64,000 nucleotides of DNA from Aegilops tauschii subsp. strangulata. Its lineage: Eukaryota; Streptophyta; Magnoliopsida; Poales; Poaceae. Shown piece after piece: positions 23,732 to 36,500 of this stretch. Under the pieces are notes generated by a model. It saw only the letters and a program-made list of their open reading frames with translations. It was not told where the DNA came from and ran no database searches. The position numbers and the translations under genes were made by a program. Positions within the stretch are counted from its first letter, which is position 1; each line of letters starts with the position of its first letter. The stretch is from contig NC_053039.3 in assembly GCF_002575655.3 (NCBI RefSeq), positions 236,446,622-236,510,621 on the forward strand, read 5' to 3'.

Positions 23732-26547
23732 GCATCATTGAAATCTCAATGCCTAGCTAAAAAGGCTTTAAAGAAAAGCGCTTGTTGGGAGACAACCCAA
23801 TATTTTTCCTTGCTGTTATTCAATAAATCTTTGATCTAGCCTCTGGTTAGATGTGTTTTTATGTTTTAATTAGTGTTTGTGCCAAGTGAAACCTATAGGA
23901 TCTTCTTGGATGATAGTTATTTGATCTTGCTGAAAATTCCAGAAACTTTCTGTTCACAAAAACAATTGTTAAAAATCATCAGAACGTGATAAAATACTGA
24001 TTCCAATTGCAGTAGATCAATAAACAAATTATCTAGGTCTTCCTATTTTGGTAGATTTTTCTAAGTTACATAAGTTTGCGTTAGTTACAGATTACTACAG
24101 ACTGTTCTGTTTTTGACAGATTCTGTTTTTCGTGTGTTGTTTGCTTATTTTGATGAATCTATGGCTAGTAAAAGAGCTTATAAACCATAGAGAAGTTGGA
24201 ATACAGTAGGTTTAACACCAATATAAATAAAGAATGAGTTCATTACAGTACCTTGAAGTGGTGTTTTGTTTTCTTTCGCTAACGGAGCTCATGAGATTTT
24301 CTGTTAAGTTTTGTGTTGTGAAGTTTTCAAGTTTTGGGTAAAGATTTGATGGATTATGGAACAAGGATTGGCAAGAGCCTAAGCTTGGGGATTCCCAAGG
24401 CACCCCAAGGTAAAATTCAAGGACAACCAAAAGCCTAAACTTGGGGATGCCCCGGAAGACATCCCCTCTTTCGTCTTCGTCTATCGGTAACTTTACTTGG
24501 AGCTATATTTTTATTCACCACATGATATGTGTTTTGCTTGGAGAGTCTTGTATGATTTGATTATTTGTTTTTTTAGTTGTCACAATCATCCTCGCTGTAC
24601 ACACCTTTTGAGAGAGACACACATGATTCGGAATTTATTAGAATACTCTATGTGCTTCACTTATATCTTTTGAGCTATATAGTTTTTGCTCTAGTGCTTC
24701 ACTTATATCTTTTAGAGCACGGTGGTGGTTTTATTTTATAGAAATTATTGATCTCTCATGCTTCACTTATATTATTTTGAGAGTCTTAAACAGCATGGTA
24801 ATTTGCTTTAATTGTGAACTTAATCTTCCATATTGAGTTCATTGAATATCATGAGAAGTTTGATACTTGATAAGTGTTTTGAGATATAAAGGTGGTAATA
24901 TTAGAGTGTGCTAGTTGAGTAATTGTGAAATTGAGAAATACTTGTGTTAAGGTTGGCAAGTCCCGTAGTATGCACGTATGGTAAAAGTTGTGTGACAATT
25001 TTGACACATAAAGTGTTCTTTTATTGCTTTCCTTATGAGTGGCGGTCGGGGACGAGCGATGGTATTTTCCTACCAATCTATCCCTCTAGGGACATGCGTA
25101 GTAGTACTTTGCTTCGAGGGCTAATAAACTTTTGCAATAAGTATATGAGTTCTTTATGACTAATGTGAGTCCATGGATTATACGCACTCTCAACCTTCCA
25201 CAATATTCTAGCCTCTACGGTACCGTGCATTGCCCTTTCTCACCTTGAGAGTTGGTGCAAATTTCGCCGGTGCATCCAAACCCCGTGATATGATACGCTC
25301 TATCACACATAAACCTCCTTATATCTTCCTCAAAACAGCCACCATACCTACCTATCATGGCATTTCCATAGCCATTCCGAGATATATTGCCATGCAACTT
25401 TCCACCGTTCTGTTTATTATGACACGCTCCATCATTGTCATATTGCTTTGCATGATCATGTAGTTGACATCGTATTTGTGGCAAAGCCACCATTCGTAAT
25501 TTTTTCATGCATGTCACTCTTGATTCATTGCATATCCCGGTACACTGCCGGAGGCATTCACATAAAGTCATATTTTGTTCTAAGTATTGAGTTGTAATTC
25601 TTGAGTTGTAAGTAATTAAAAGTGTGATGATCATCATTATTAGAGCATTGTCCCATGTGAGGAAAGGATGATGGAGACTATGATTCCCCCATAAGTTGGG
25701 ATGAGATTCCGGACTAAAAAAAGAGGCAAAAAAAGAGAAGGCCCAACAACAAAAAAATGAGAGAAAAAGAGAGAAGGGACAATGTTACTATCCTTTTTCC
25801 ACACTTGTGCTTCAAAGTAGCACCGTGATCTTCATGATAGTCTCCTATGTTGTCACTTTCATATACTAGTGGGAATTTTTCATTATAGAACTTGGCTTGT
25901 ATATTCCAATGATGGGCTTCCTCAAAATGCCCTAGGTCTTCGTGAGCAAGCAAGTTGGATGCACACCCACTTAGTTTCTTTTGTAGAGCTTTCATACATT
26001 TATAGCTCTAGTGCATCCGTTGCATGGCAATCCCTACTCCTCTCATTGACATCAATTGACGGGCATATCCATAGCCTATTGATTAGCCGCGTCAATGTGA
26101 GACTTTCTACCTTTTTGTCTTCTCTCATAACCCCCATCATTATACTTTATTCCACCAATAGTGTTATATCCATGGCTTGCGCTCATGTATTGCGTAAGGG
26201 TTGAAAAGGCTGAAGCGCGTTAAAAAGTATGAACCAATTGCTCGGCTTGTCATCGGGGTTATGCATGATGAGAACGTTTGTGTGACGATATTGAAACATG
26301 GCCTAACTATATGATTTTGTAGGGATAAGCTTTCTTTGGCTATGTTATTTTGATAAGACATAATTGCTTGGTTAGCATGTTTGAAGTATTATTGTTTTTA
26401 TGTCAACATTAAACTTTTATCTTGAATCTTTCGAATCTAAATATTCATGCCACAATAAAAAGAATTACATTGAAAATTATGCTAACAAGCATTCCACATG
26501 CAAAATTCTGTTTTATCATTTACCTACTCGAGGACGAGCAGGAATTA
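23732..26547 (+). other. Non-coding 3' interior of the LTR element
   Basis: The stretch carries AAGCTTGGGGATGCC-like repeats (24380-24460), several CTTCACTTATATCTTTTGAG repeats (24650-24790) and a CT/AT-rich segment. Only short frames are present. This is where pol would lie in an autonomous relative. Confidence 0.6.
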
Positions 26548-26561
26548 AGCTTGGGGATGCT
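26548..26561 (+). promoter_or_regulatory. Polypurine tract next to the 3' LTR
   Basis: AAGCTTGGGGATGC immediately precedes the 3' LTR. The AG-rich core fits the priming site for plus-strand DNA synthesis. Confidence 0.6.
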
Positions 26562-27809
26562 TGATACGTCTCCAACGTATATATAATTTTTGATTGTTCC
26601 ATGCTATTATATATTCTGTTTTGGTTGTTTAATGGGCTTATTTATACACTTTTATATTATTTTTGGGACTAACCTATTAACCGGAGGCCCAGCCCAAGTT
26701 GCTGTTTTTTTGCCTATTTCAGTGTTTCGCAAAAAAGAATATCAAACGGATTCCAAATGGAATGAAACCTTCGGGAGCGTGATTTTTGGAACAAACGTGA
26801 TCCAGATGACTTGGAGTGGACGTCAAGCAACCAAAGAGGAGGTCACGAGGCAGGGGGGCGCGCCTACCCCCCTGGGCGCGCCCTCCACCCTCGTGGGCCC
26901 CTCGTGGCTCCACCGACCTACTTCTTCCTCCTATATATACCTACGTACCCCCAAACCATCGAGGGGCACCACGAAAACCTAGTTCCACCGCCGCAACCTT
27001 CTGTACCCGTGAGATCCCATCTTGGGGCCTTTTCCGGTGCTCCGTCGGAGGGGGCATTGATCACAGAGGGCTTCTACATCAACACCATAGCCTCTTCGAT
27101 GATGTGTGAGTAGTTTACCTCAGACCTTCGGGTCCATAGTTATTAGCTAGATGTCTTCTTCTCTCTCTTTGGATCTCAATACAAAGTTCTCCTCGATTCT
27201 CTTGGGGATCTATTCGATGTAATCTTCTTTTGCGGTGTGTTTGTCGAGATCCGATGAATTGTGGGTTTATGATCAAGATTATCTATGAACAATATTTGAA
27301 TCTTCTCGAAATTCTTTTATGTATGATTGGTTATCTTTGCAAGTCTCTTCGAATTATCAGTTTGGTTTGGCCTACTAGATTGATCTTTCTTGCAATGGGA
27401 GAAGTGCTTAGCTTTTGGTTCAATCATGCGGTGCTCGATCCCAGTGACAGTAGGGGAAACGACACGTATTGTATTGTTGCCATCGAGGATAAAAAGATGG
27501 GGTTTATATCATATTGCATGAGTTTATCCCTCTACATCATGTCATCTTGCTTAAAGCGTTACTCCATTATTATGAACTTAATACTCTAGATGCATGCTAG
27601 ATAGCGGTCGATGTGTGGAGTAATAGTAGTAGATGCAGGCAGGAGTCGGTCTACTTGTCACGGACGTGATGCCTATATACATGATCATACCTAGATATTC
27701 TCATAACTATGCTCAATTCTATCAATTGCTCGACAGTAATTCGTTTACCCACCGTAATACTTATGCTATCTCTTCAAGGGAAAACCAACGCAGTGCTCAA
27801 GAGGTAGCA
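26562..27809 (+). repeat. 3' LTR with internal deletion (1,248 bp)
   Basis: It has the same ends as the 5' LTR. The text jumps from CTTATGCTATCT directly to CTTCAAGGGAAAACC, removing about 340 bp present in the other copy. Many single-base differences also separate the two LTRs. Confidence 0.8.
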
Positions 27810-29247
27810 ATGTCTTTCTTGCAGACATGCTCTCGATATAACCCTCCCTCCGTCTCGTAACCATTTACGACTGTTTTACTAACCTTTATCACAAGCACTC
27901 TTCCTCTCATAAGCATACACACGCACAATCCCCATCGACCCTATCTATATACATAGACCTGCCTACGTGTCTCTTGTATGCACATTATCTTTAGGTCTGT
28001 CTCTCATGCATTTTCTCACACCTCTCTTCCTAATCGACGAGTATGATTCTAGCAGAGCATTCTGTAGGATGCCCCTTAAAGTTAGGTTGGATGAATAGTA
28101 ATATCAGAGATAAGGGGTTACCTTAGTCCGAGAACCCAGGGGTACAAATCCTAGCCGGCTTTGTCAGTGGACACATAGTCCTTCACAGTTCTGCCATCGT
28201 TGTCTTGTACGACAAGTCATCCATGGGTCTCCCTAAACGCGTCACGGGCCGACCAATGTGGCGCAGGACGGAACCGAACCAAGGGCCTCACCTCGACCCA
28301 CCGGACCTCACGCGGTGACACGCCTTCTTCCCCCAGGTCTCGTTATTTTCTCACACCCACACATACCAACACAGACACCACACAAAAAAAATCTCCTCGT
28401 GCCTCTATCCCCTCCCCCTTGCATATACACACTCAAGGGAATCTCTTGCCGTGACATCATATTAGTCTCTCTCTCTAGACCTCTCTCATTTCTCGTGCTA
28501 ACTCTCCCACGCCCCCTCCCCCCCGCCGGCCCCTCTATCCATGCCTCTCTCGAATATGTAATACACACACATACCTCTCTAGGCCCTGCCAAATACATCA
28601 ACTACACATTCACACATGTTACATCACGTACCCCATTGATCTAAAAATCCCTCTCTTCACGTTTATTTCGCCTACAACATTCCTTTTGAATAAAGTGTGG
28701 CCAAAAAATTATTTTAGAATTTCTACATATATACAACATTACAAAGTTATATGGAGGAGTATGAACGTTAATTTGCATTGCATGCTGCCCACAATGATAT
28801 TTATTCCGCACTGTGAATTTTTATATTTTTATACTATATATAAAGTTAGTCATAATAAAGAGAAACGAAGAACATCTCTCTCCCATCGCATACACCCCTC
28901 TACGCCCCTTTCACGTACGCACACAAACTATCTCCAGGTCCTCTAAAAGTAAGCCCCCAGCACATTCACGCATGTTTCATCTTTCTCTCGCGATATATAC
29001 AGTGACGATCATTGTATTTGGAGCGAAAGCACGATACGTACATTGGACTTCAGAATCCACTCATTACGGTCACCATTTATGTTTTGTGGTTATTATACAG
29101 TCACGGGCTCACCGTACAGCTCTGTATTTGCTCAAGACACGACTAGTTGACCAGTTAAACGCTCCATGTGGCACCTCTAGTGTTGCATCACATTATCTCA
29201 CTACCATTGAGCCCACCTATCGGCTTGTATCTACTCTTCTATCTACA
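27810..29247. other. CT/CA-rich spacer, no gene
   Basis: There are long pyrimidine-rich stretches (CTCTCTCTAGACC), scattered ACACAC runs and no supported coding frame. A phrase of the type CTCTAGGCCCT...ACATTCACACATGTTACATC appears at 28570-28625 and, changed, at 28925-28985. Related copies lie at 30540-30595 and 54025-54085, so this is a dispersed repeat. Confidence 0.45.
29020..29200. repeat. Left arm of a large inverted repeat
   Basis: Text such as ACTTCAGAATCCACTCATTA, TTTTGTGGTTATTATACAGT and GTGGCACC has a clear inverted counterpart at about 30385-30545. The arms enclose the Helitron and the minisatellite. They may be long terminal repeats of an old DNA transposon, though its outer ends were not located. 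Confidence 0.6.
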
Positions 29248-29905
29248 TCTCTACTCTTATAAAAAAACAAGTTGGTGATGATGGTGTGCCTGCCATCCTG
29301 CAATATGGACCGTCTGATCTATATCTGACGGATAGAAAGCAAACTATGACAATTTTGCAAAAAGATACCCGCACCCCTCTCCACATTTGCAGATAAGGAC
29401 TTCCCTCGTTCATCTTCGTATCCCACGAGATAAACACCTCGTATAGATGCCCATGCGTTGCACGGAACATCAAGATCTTGTGGGAGAAAAGGATGAACGA
29501 GGGAAGGCCTTATCTGCAAATGTGGAGAGGAGTGCGGGTAAATTGCCATAGTTTCCTTCCTATCCGTTAGATATAGATCGTTTCCTTCCTATTCGTTAGA
29601 TATAGATCGGACGGCCTATATTGCAGGATGGCAGGCACACCATCATCACCGACTATGCTTTTTATAAGAGTAGAGATAAAAGACAGAGTTGGTGATGATG
29701 GTGTGCCTGCCATCCTGCAATATAGGCCGTCCGATTTATATCCGATGGATAGGAAGGAAACTATGGCAATTTTGCAAAAAGATAGCAACACCCCTCTCCA
29801 CATTTGCAAATAAGGCCTTCCCTCATTCATCCATTTCTCTCACAAGATAAACTAGTCATACAAATGCATCTTGATGTTACGTGCAACGCACGGGCATCTT
29901 GCTAG
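29248..29905 (+). mobile_element. Composite non-autonomous Helitron
   Basis: The 5' end is TCTCTACTCTTATAAAAA after an A (29247). The 3' end is CTAG (29902-29905) before a T. Ten bases before the CTAG lies the hairpin CGTGC-AAC-GCACG (29880-29892). These are the standard Helitron features: TC start, CTRR end, 3' hairpin and insertion between A and T. Inside, the basic unit of about 200-240 bp occurs three times in orientations +, - and +. The inverted middle copy has its own TC end at 29676. Confidence 0.7.
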
Positions 29906-30039
29906 TAAGAATGAAAACAAACGACAAAAAATATATTGGACGGTGGTTCGAAGTCATGACCACGGGCACAACGGACAAGGTGGCCTTGTATTGGTATGCT
30001 GAGCCGTCTATTTTAACACACAGGAGCTGGTGTGGTGAT

Positions 30040-30250
30040 TATACACACACGAACGCATGCACATGAACTGCATGCACGCAACACTCACACGAACACATGC
30101 AGCCACGCACGTACGCAACACTCACACGTACACACGCAGCCACGCACGCACGCAACACTCACACGCACACATGCATGCACACACCACACGACCAACACAC
30201 ACTCTCACGCTCAAGTGCTCAACCTACACGTGCATGCGCACACATCAGGC
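30040..30250 (+). repeat. CA-rich minisatellite
   Basis: Units with the core GCAACACTCACACG followed by an ACACATGCAGCCACGCACG-type segment (about 36-37 bp) repeat three times, then decay into ACACAC text. Reading frames through it are repeats only. Confidence 0.75.
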
Positions 30251-30384
30251 CCTGATAGACACATACACAACCAGATGATTCCCGCTCATGGGTTGGAGTC
30301 TTGTCGCGCCTGCGTAAATTTGTGTTTATCTGACCTTTTTCCTATGTGAACTGACATGTGGAACCCACAAGGAATGTGGTCAAT

Positions 30385-30545
30385 TTAACTAGTCAACATG
30401 GTGCCACGCAGACTATTTGGCTGGCCAACGGAGTGCAATCCGATGCTGAACGGTGAGCAAGTGACCGTATAATCACCGCAAAACGTATATAGTGACCGTA
30501 ATGAGCGTATTCTGAAGTTCGGTGACCGTATTACGTTTTTCTCTC
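30385..30545. repeat. Right arm of the large inverted repeat
   Basis: GTGACCGTATAATCACCGCA, ACGTATATAGTGACCGTAAT and TTCTGAAGTTCGGTGACCG are the reverse complement, with changes, of the left arm at 29020-29200. Confidence 0.6.
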
Positions 30546-32809
30546 TGTAGGCCCTCCAAAACTACATCTCTACACTTTCTCGCATGTTACATCTAACAAC
30601 TATGCAATACAACACTACTACTACACTCTAACACAATAAATCATATGTGTTTTTAGTTTTACTAGATATCATATTGTTACTTAATTATTCAGTTTGCATA
30701 CATTAAATTGCCTTTGAAATGTATGGCCAGTATCATCTACCGCGTGGGAAAAATCCCGCCCTTTCCTGTTTAATCGGGTTTGTATCGATGGATCGTGCGA
30801 AACAGCAAAACTATAGTACTATACAGTACAAGTGACAGTTCACGGGGCCGCCGTGTCGTGTACTCCACCGTCGTAAGAGTGGAGCGCTCGCTTTCATAAA
30901 TGTTCTAGTCCCGTTCGCTGACATGTGGGACATAATGATATCGGGTCCATGTGCCATACCGAAATACAGTGTAGAGCAGCAGGGGTGAAGCACCCCAGTC
31001 ATGGTGCCGGCGTAGTAATGAGCAATGAGGCGTCAAATCACAAAGCTGCACCTTTCCCGCAATTAAGTTGGAGGGACGAAGTAATAATGCTAAAAAAAGA
31101 AGTTGGAGGGACAAAGCAACCATCATTTCACTCGTTGTTGAATCCGCTTCTCCCTCATTTTCTTCAAGTTAACCACGTGTTGCTTCTGCCGTTGTTCTGC
31201 CTCATGTGGGACACGGATCGGCTTGGTGAAGCACTGACACATGGGACCTCATGTTAGCAAATTGCCAGGCCAACGTCCTCTAAAAATAAGAAACCTCCCC
31301 CGCCATCCGCGCTGCAAAATCACCTCCTTTTTACTAATCATGATTCTATAATTTTTTAGATCAATATAATTGAGATTTGTATAGATAGCACACAGGAGCA
31401 AAACCAAGTGGTACGGTTAAGGGCATCCACAATGTGTAGCCAAATGTGAAAATAGCTTTTGGCATCGATGGGAACCATTGTGGACGGTGCTGCCAAAGCC
31501 AAAAAGATGGAACCGAAGCTCCCTGATTGATTGATTGAAGGAATAGAAAAATGCAACGTCTCTCCTCTTGCTCCCGTGCTTGGATGCATGTACAATATAG
31601 AGCACAGAGTCTACTCCCCTGTCCCTTCTATCACAAATCACAAAGCATTGAGGCGTCAAATCACAAAGCACAGACGAAGCAACCATCATTTCACTCTTCG
31701 CTGACTCCGCTTCTCCATCGTCTTCTTCGAGAAACCACCTCACCGCACTAAGCTGGACAGACGACGCTATTGTGTACTAGTAGTACTAGTGCATTTATGC
31801 GTCCTTTGGTTCAACGGACTTCCTGATGCAAATAAGGCAGTTGTCTCGGCTTGCAGGCGGCACTTGCGTACGACTTACCGTGGTTTCCCTCAACGGTGTT
31901 CTCCGTCGAATGCACTTCGCCAAACCACAACGTTCGAGATATCATTGATGTCACCACAATGGGGAAGGAAGTCAAATAGTTACTACCTCCATTTTTTTGT
32001 ACACAAGGCCAGTATATCAAAATTACAATTTGCAAAAGGCCACTAACACTAATCGAGGCAAAATTGATGGGGTTTGCCTCATACTAGCAACCAAGGACAT
32101 TAATATACCCTTGCATGCATGCGGAAGTGAGAAGGTTGGTTTGCATGGCGCTACATTAATCAAGCGATGAGGAGTGAGATGGTTAGCTCTTTGGGCTTTG
32201 GAGAAAAAAATACGCATTAATTGACACGTCAAACGAGGATTTGTATCGATAATCCCGCGAAGGAAAACCCCGCCTTTCTTTATTAACACTAGTACTCCTA
32301 GTACTACGTACTTATTCTGTTTGGGTCTAGGCCTTGCATTGCCATACTTCGCCACACATTTTTGCCAAGCTTGCCTAAAGTTTTCAAAATGAAAAGGAGG
32401 TACACTTGCGCACGGCTGTCGCGGTCGCACCGCACCCTCACACGGTCGCTCCGCACCCTCACACAGTCGCTCCTGCACACCGCAAACTCAACCAAGGGAA
32501 CGCACCCCTCACTGACACGTGCTACCGCATGTGAACAAACCAAACTCAGCCATCCTACTGCTGACACATAATTTTTGTTCATACAGTATGTTTATCCAAC
32601 CGCATGTTCGGGAGGATCCGTACGGCCCATGCGATGGTCTGTTGGGGAAGAAGAAGAGGTGAGGAAGAAGGGTTAGGAGACGTAGGATATTCATCCAACC
32701 GCCTGAAATGGTAGACTGACCCAAATGATGAAAGTCAGGCGACTTGCATAACAATATATGTTTTTACACAGCAAAAGATCCCTAAAAACAACAACATAAA
32801 GAAAAACTA
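30546..32809. other. Promoter-like repeats and duplications, no intact gene
   Basis: No coding frame is supported. A direct repeat of about 110 bp (GAGGCGTCAAATCACAAAGC ... CAACCATCATTTCACTC) lies at 31025-31175 and 31640-31745. A module with TATCGATGGATCG after CCGCGTGGGAAAA is at 30738-30800, with a decayed copy at 32240-32290. GC-rich, leader-like text with CACTGACACATGGGACC is at 31190-31320, and its relative is at 32390-32560. A Stowaway-like end (TACCTCCATTTTTTTGTACA) starts at 31984 without a visible partner. The 3'UTR of the minus-strand gene ending at 32810 probably occupies the right edge. Confidence 0.45.
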
Positions 32810-32910
32810 TCACTGCTCGCGGAACGAGACGGCCTCGTCGTCTTTGGCTGCGGGCGCGAACCAGCCGTAGCTGCCAATGTGTGTCTCCGCACCATGGTGG
32901 TCCTCGGCCT
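32810..32910 (-). pseudogene. 3' end of the split repeat-protein gene
   Basis: This is the C-terminal part of the gene whose 5' part is at 50200-50836. Reading from 32905, the frame continues exactly from the other side of the insertion once one copy of the duplicated GGCCT is discounted. It codes for 31 residues, including HIGSYGWFAP, and ends at TGA (32810-32812). The joined frame being open on both sides of the junction is the evidence that the pieces belong together. No function is recognised. Confidence 0.65.
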
Positions 32911-33447
32911 TGTAACACCCCGGATGTAACTTTCCATAATTGCAACTCCAACTCTTGCCATTTTCGGCTATGTGTTATGATATTTCCCTCCGTGGTTGGG
33001 TTTTGTCTTTCGTTTTGCATTTTGTTCGTGTCATGCATCTCATATCATGTCATCATGTGCATCTCATTTGCATACGTGTTCGTCTCATGCATCCGAGCAT
33101 TTTCCCCGTTGTCCGTTTTGCAATCCGACACTCCCACATGCACCGGCGCACCCCTTTTGTTTCTTTTCGTGAGCGGGTGTTAAACGTTCTCGGAATGGAC
33201 CGAAGTTTGCCAAGGGGCCTTGGTATACCACCGGTAGACCACCTGTCAAGTTTCGTTCCATTTGGAGGTCGTTTGATGCTCCAACGGTTAACCGGGTAAC
33301 CGCAAAGGCCTTTCGTGTGTTGCAGCAAAAAAACCCCTCCAAACAGCCCAATAACCCACCTAAGTCACCTCCATGCTCTCGGTCGTTCGATCACGATCGT
33401 GTGGGCGAAAACCGTGTCTCATTTGGACTCTCCTAGCTCCCTATGCC

Positions 33448-33455
33448 TATATAAA
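33448..33455 (+). promoter_or_regulatory. TATA box in the 4.2-kb unit
   Basis: TATATAAA lies 80-87 bp upstream of the ATG at 33535, placing a start of transcription near 33480. Confidence 0.55.
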
Positions 33456-33534
33456 CACCTCCCCCTCCGAAATTTGCGTCCAAACCCTAAAATTTCGCCC
33501 TCCGCCGCCGCCCGAGCCTATCGCCCGCTGCCAC

Positions 33535-36500
33535 ATGGCGCCCGTCTGCCTCCCCCGCCGAAGCCCGCCGGGGCCCAAGGCCCCGAGCCCGGGCGCTCCC
33601 CCGCCGCCCGCGCACCTCCGCCTCCTCCCGCGGCTCCCCCGCGCCCCGGTTCTCCGCCGCCGCTCGCCGCCATCCGCCGCCGCCGCGGCTCCGACCGCCC
33701 GTCCACCCGCGTCCGTCGCCGGCGCGCCTCGCCGACGACCGCGCCGCTGCGCCCGTCCCTGCGCCACTCCGGCGACGCGTCCCCGCCGTCTCCTCCCTCT
33801 CCGGCCGCCGTCGCCCTCTCCTCCGGCCGGCTCCGCCCCGATCTCCGGCGAGCTCCTCCGCACCTCGGTTCGCGTGATGCCCCCGGATCCAGATCCAAAG
33901 AGAGGTTGACTTCCCCCCCTCGTTTTCTATTGCATTATGTGCTCATGTTCATCGCATCATATCGCATCGCATACTGCTCCGTATATTATTGCATTATGTG
34001 CTCATGTCCATCGCATCATATCGCATCGCATACTGCTCCGTTTTGCGTGCATGATATATCGAAATGTTCATCATGAGATGCTCTTCATTTTGTTCCATTG
34101 TGCCATGCTCGTTTGAGTTCATCTTGATGCCCAAATCTCTGGTGCAAGATTGCTATATGATGTTTACTGCTGTTATATATCAGAACTTGATGTTTATTTT
34201 TGTTGCATTTGATGTGTGCATCTTATGGGCATGAGCTCTACAGGTGTTTTGATCTATGCCATGCCATCTTTACAGATGTGTATGCCATGTATTTTTGTGA
34301 TCTATGTGGTGACTAGCACAAGCATACAAACTAGGCTTCGTGATGTTTCTGTTTTCAGGGACTTTAGAATTTTGCTAAGCCTGTTACTGCTGTTATTTTG
34401 TTGCCATGTATCCATGTGTCTACAGAGAGATCCATGCTTTTTTGGGCATATTCAGTAAGGATGTTTTGCATATATAGTTGTGCTCTATCCATCCATGCCC
34501 CTGTTTGGAATTATGGAGTGTCCTAGCATGTCTTAATCTTGCTCTACTTTTGCTATAAAATATTTCTGGCAGAATGTTAACATATTCAATTTTGCCAAGG
34601 TTGCTGTAGTTGATCCATACATGCTATGAACTTGCTATTGCCATGGTTAGCTTCGTAAACATGCCATCTTGCTGTAGGTATGCTTGGTTTGTCATGCATT
34701 GCTTTGTGATGAGTGAATCAAGCTCACCAAGATGCCTTCATAATTCTGTTAATGCCATGCTCTGTTTTCTGCTAAGTCTGAAACCTGTTAACGAAACTTG
34801 CTATGTTTACATGGGTGCCATCATATCTTCTGTGCCTTTTTGGCTCATGGTCGGTAAGGGACTTTTGTTCTATGCATTTAGTAAATTCATTCCATGCCTT
34901 ATTTTGCTATGTTAAGTTCCTGTAGCATGTTGATTGCTTGCTCTGAACATTACTACCTGATGTTGTTTCAGCCATGTCCAGTAATTTCACTAAGTCTGTG
35001 AACCTGATATCTTTTGCACTTTTGCCATGCTTGTTTGAGCCTGTTATGTTGTGATCTAGCCGTAGCTCAGTGTTCATCTTTTGTAAAGCATCTCCTGTAG
35101 ATCACTGCCATATGCTTTGTTGCTATGTTCGGGTGCTGTAGCATAGTTACTTGTTGCATTCAAAGTGCTATCATGCTGTTAATCGCAGAATCGTGTCATT
35201 CTTGTTTTGCTTACCATTTGCAAACCGTGCATCCGTTTCCGGTGATCTTTATATCGATTTCGACCGAAATCATCTCATCCTTCCAGTGGCATACTTGGTT
35301 TGCCAAGTTACTGCCTTGTTCATCCTTTTTCTTCCGGAGCACGCATACGCATTGCATATCATGTCTCGCATATCATGCATGTAGTGCATCATGTTGTTTG
35401 TGCATTTCCCGTGATTGATTGTGGTTCCATTGCTTGTATTGCTGCTGTGGGTAGATCTGGGAGACGAGTTCGTGAACGAGGAACCTGTTGAGTACGCTTA
35501 CGAGGATCAAGCTTTCGACAACTCTGAGAACCTTGCAGGCAAGATGACCATACCCTCGAAATCACTTCTATCTTTGCTTTGCTAGTTGTTCGTTCTATTG
35601 CTATGCTGCGCTACCTACCACTTGCTATATTATGCCTCCCATATTGCCATGTCAAGCCTCTAACCATCCTTTCCTAGCAAACCGTTGTTTGGCTAGGTTA
35701 CCGCTTTTGCTCAGCCCTTCTTATAGCATTGCTAGTTGCAGGTGAAGTTGAACTTGGTTCCATTTTGGGACATGGATATTTTGGAATATCACAATATCTC
35801 TTATTTAATTAATGCATCTATATATTTGGTAAAGGGTGGAAGGCTCGGCCTTATGCCTAGTGTTTTGTTCCACTCTTGCCGCCTAGTTTCCGTCATACCG
35901 GTGTTATGTTCCTTGAGTTTGTGTTCCTTACGCGGTTGGGTGATTTATGGGACCCCCTTGACAGTTCGCCTTGAATAAAACTCCTCCAGCAAGGCCCAAC
36001 CTTGGTTTTACATTTGCCTACCTAAGCCTTTTTCCCTTGGGTTTTCGTGAGCCCGAGGGTCATCTTTATTTTAACCCCCCCGGGCCGGTGCTCCTTCGAG
36101 TGTTGGTCCGAACCGAGTAGACTGCGGGGCCACCTCGGGGAAACTTGAGGCCTGGTTTTACTCGTAGGATGTCTAATCCGTTGTGCCCTGAGAACGAGAT
36201 ATGTGCAGCTCCTATCGGGATTTATCGGCACATCGAGCGGCTTTGCTGGTCTTGTTTTACCATTGTCGAAATGTCTTGTAAACCGGGATTCCGAGACTGA
36301 TCGGTTCTTCCCGGGAGAAGGTTTATCCTTCCTTGACTGTCGTGGAATTGTCACGGCAGATGTCCTCGGGCTAGGACTTATTCGTGGAGCCATCGCAACT
36401 AGGAAGCTTGAAGGGGTTAATGTGGGACAAGGGACACGAGGGTTTATACTGGTTCGGCCCCTTACGGTGAAGGTAAAAGCCTACGTCCAGTTGAGATGGT

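Larger units (their letters stand above)
20589..27809 (+). mobile_element. Complete non-autonomous Gypsy-type LTR retrotransposon
   Basis: Two direct LTRs start TGATACGTCTCCAACGTAT and end GAGGTAGCA. The flanks are GTGTC (20584-20588) and ATGTC (27810-27814), a 5-bp duplication with one change. The 4.4-kb interior has no protease, reverse transcriptase or integrase motifs. It has one unknown ORF followed by about 2.8 kb of non-coding DNA. Mobilisation would need enzymes supplied in trans. It is of the Sabrina/WHAM type; the exact family is not assigned. Confidence 0.8.

Noticed and set aside
28258..29262. Several plus-strand frames in the CT/CA-rich spacer
   Set aside because: They have simple-sequence composition, no start context or domains, and overlap each other.
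30032..30349. His/Thr-rich frames
   Set aside because: They translate the CA-rich minisatellite only.
33315..34076. Overlapping long frames on both strands in the GC-rich part of the 4.2-kb unit
   Set aside because: Only the frame from 33535 joins later exons with agreeing phases and follows a TATA box; the others are by-products of composition.
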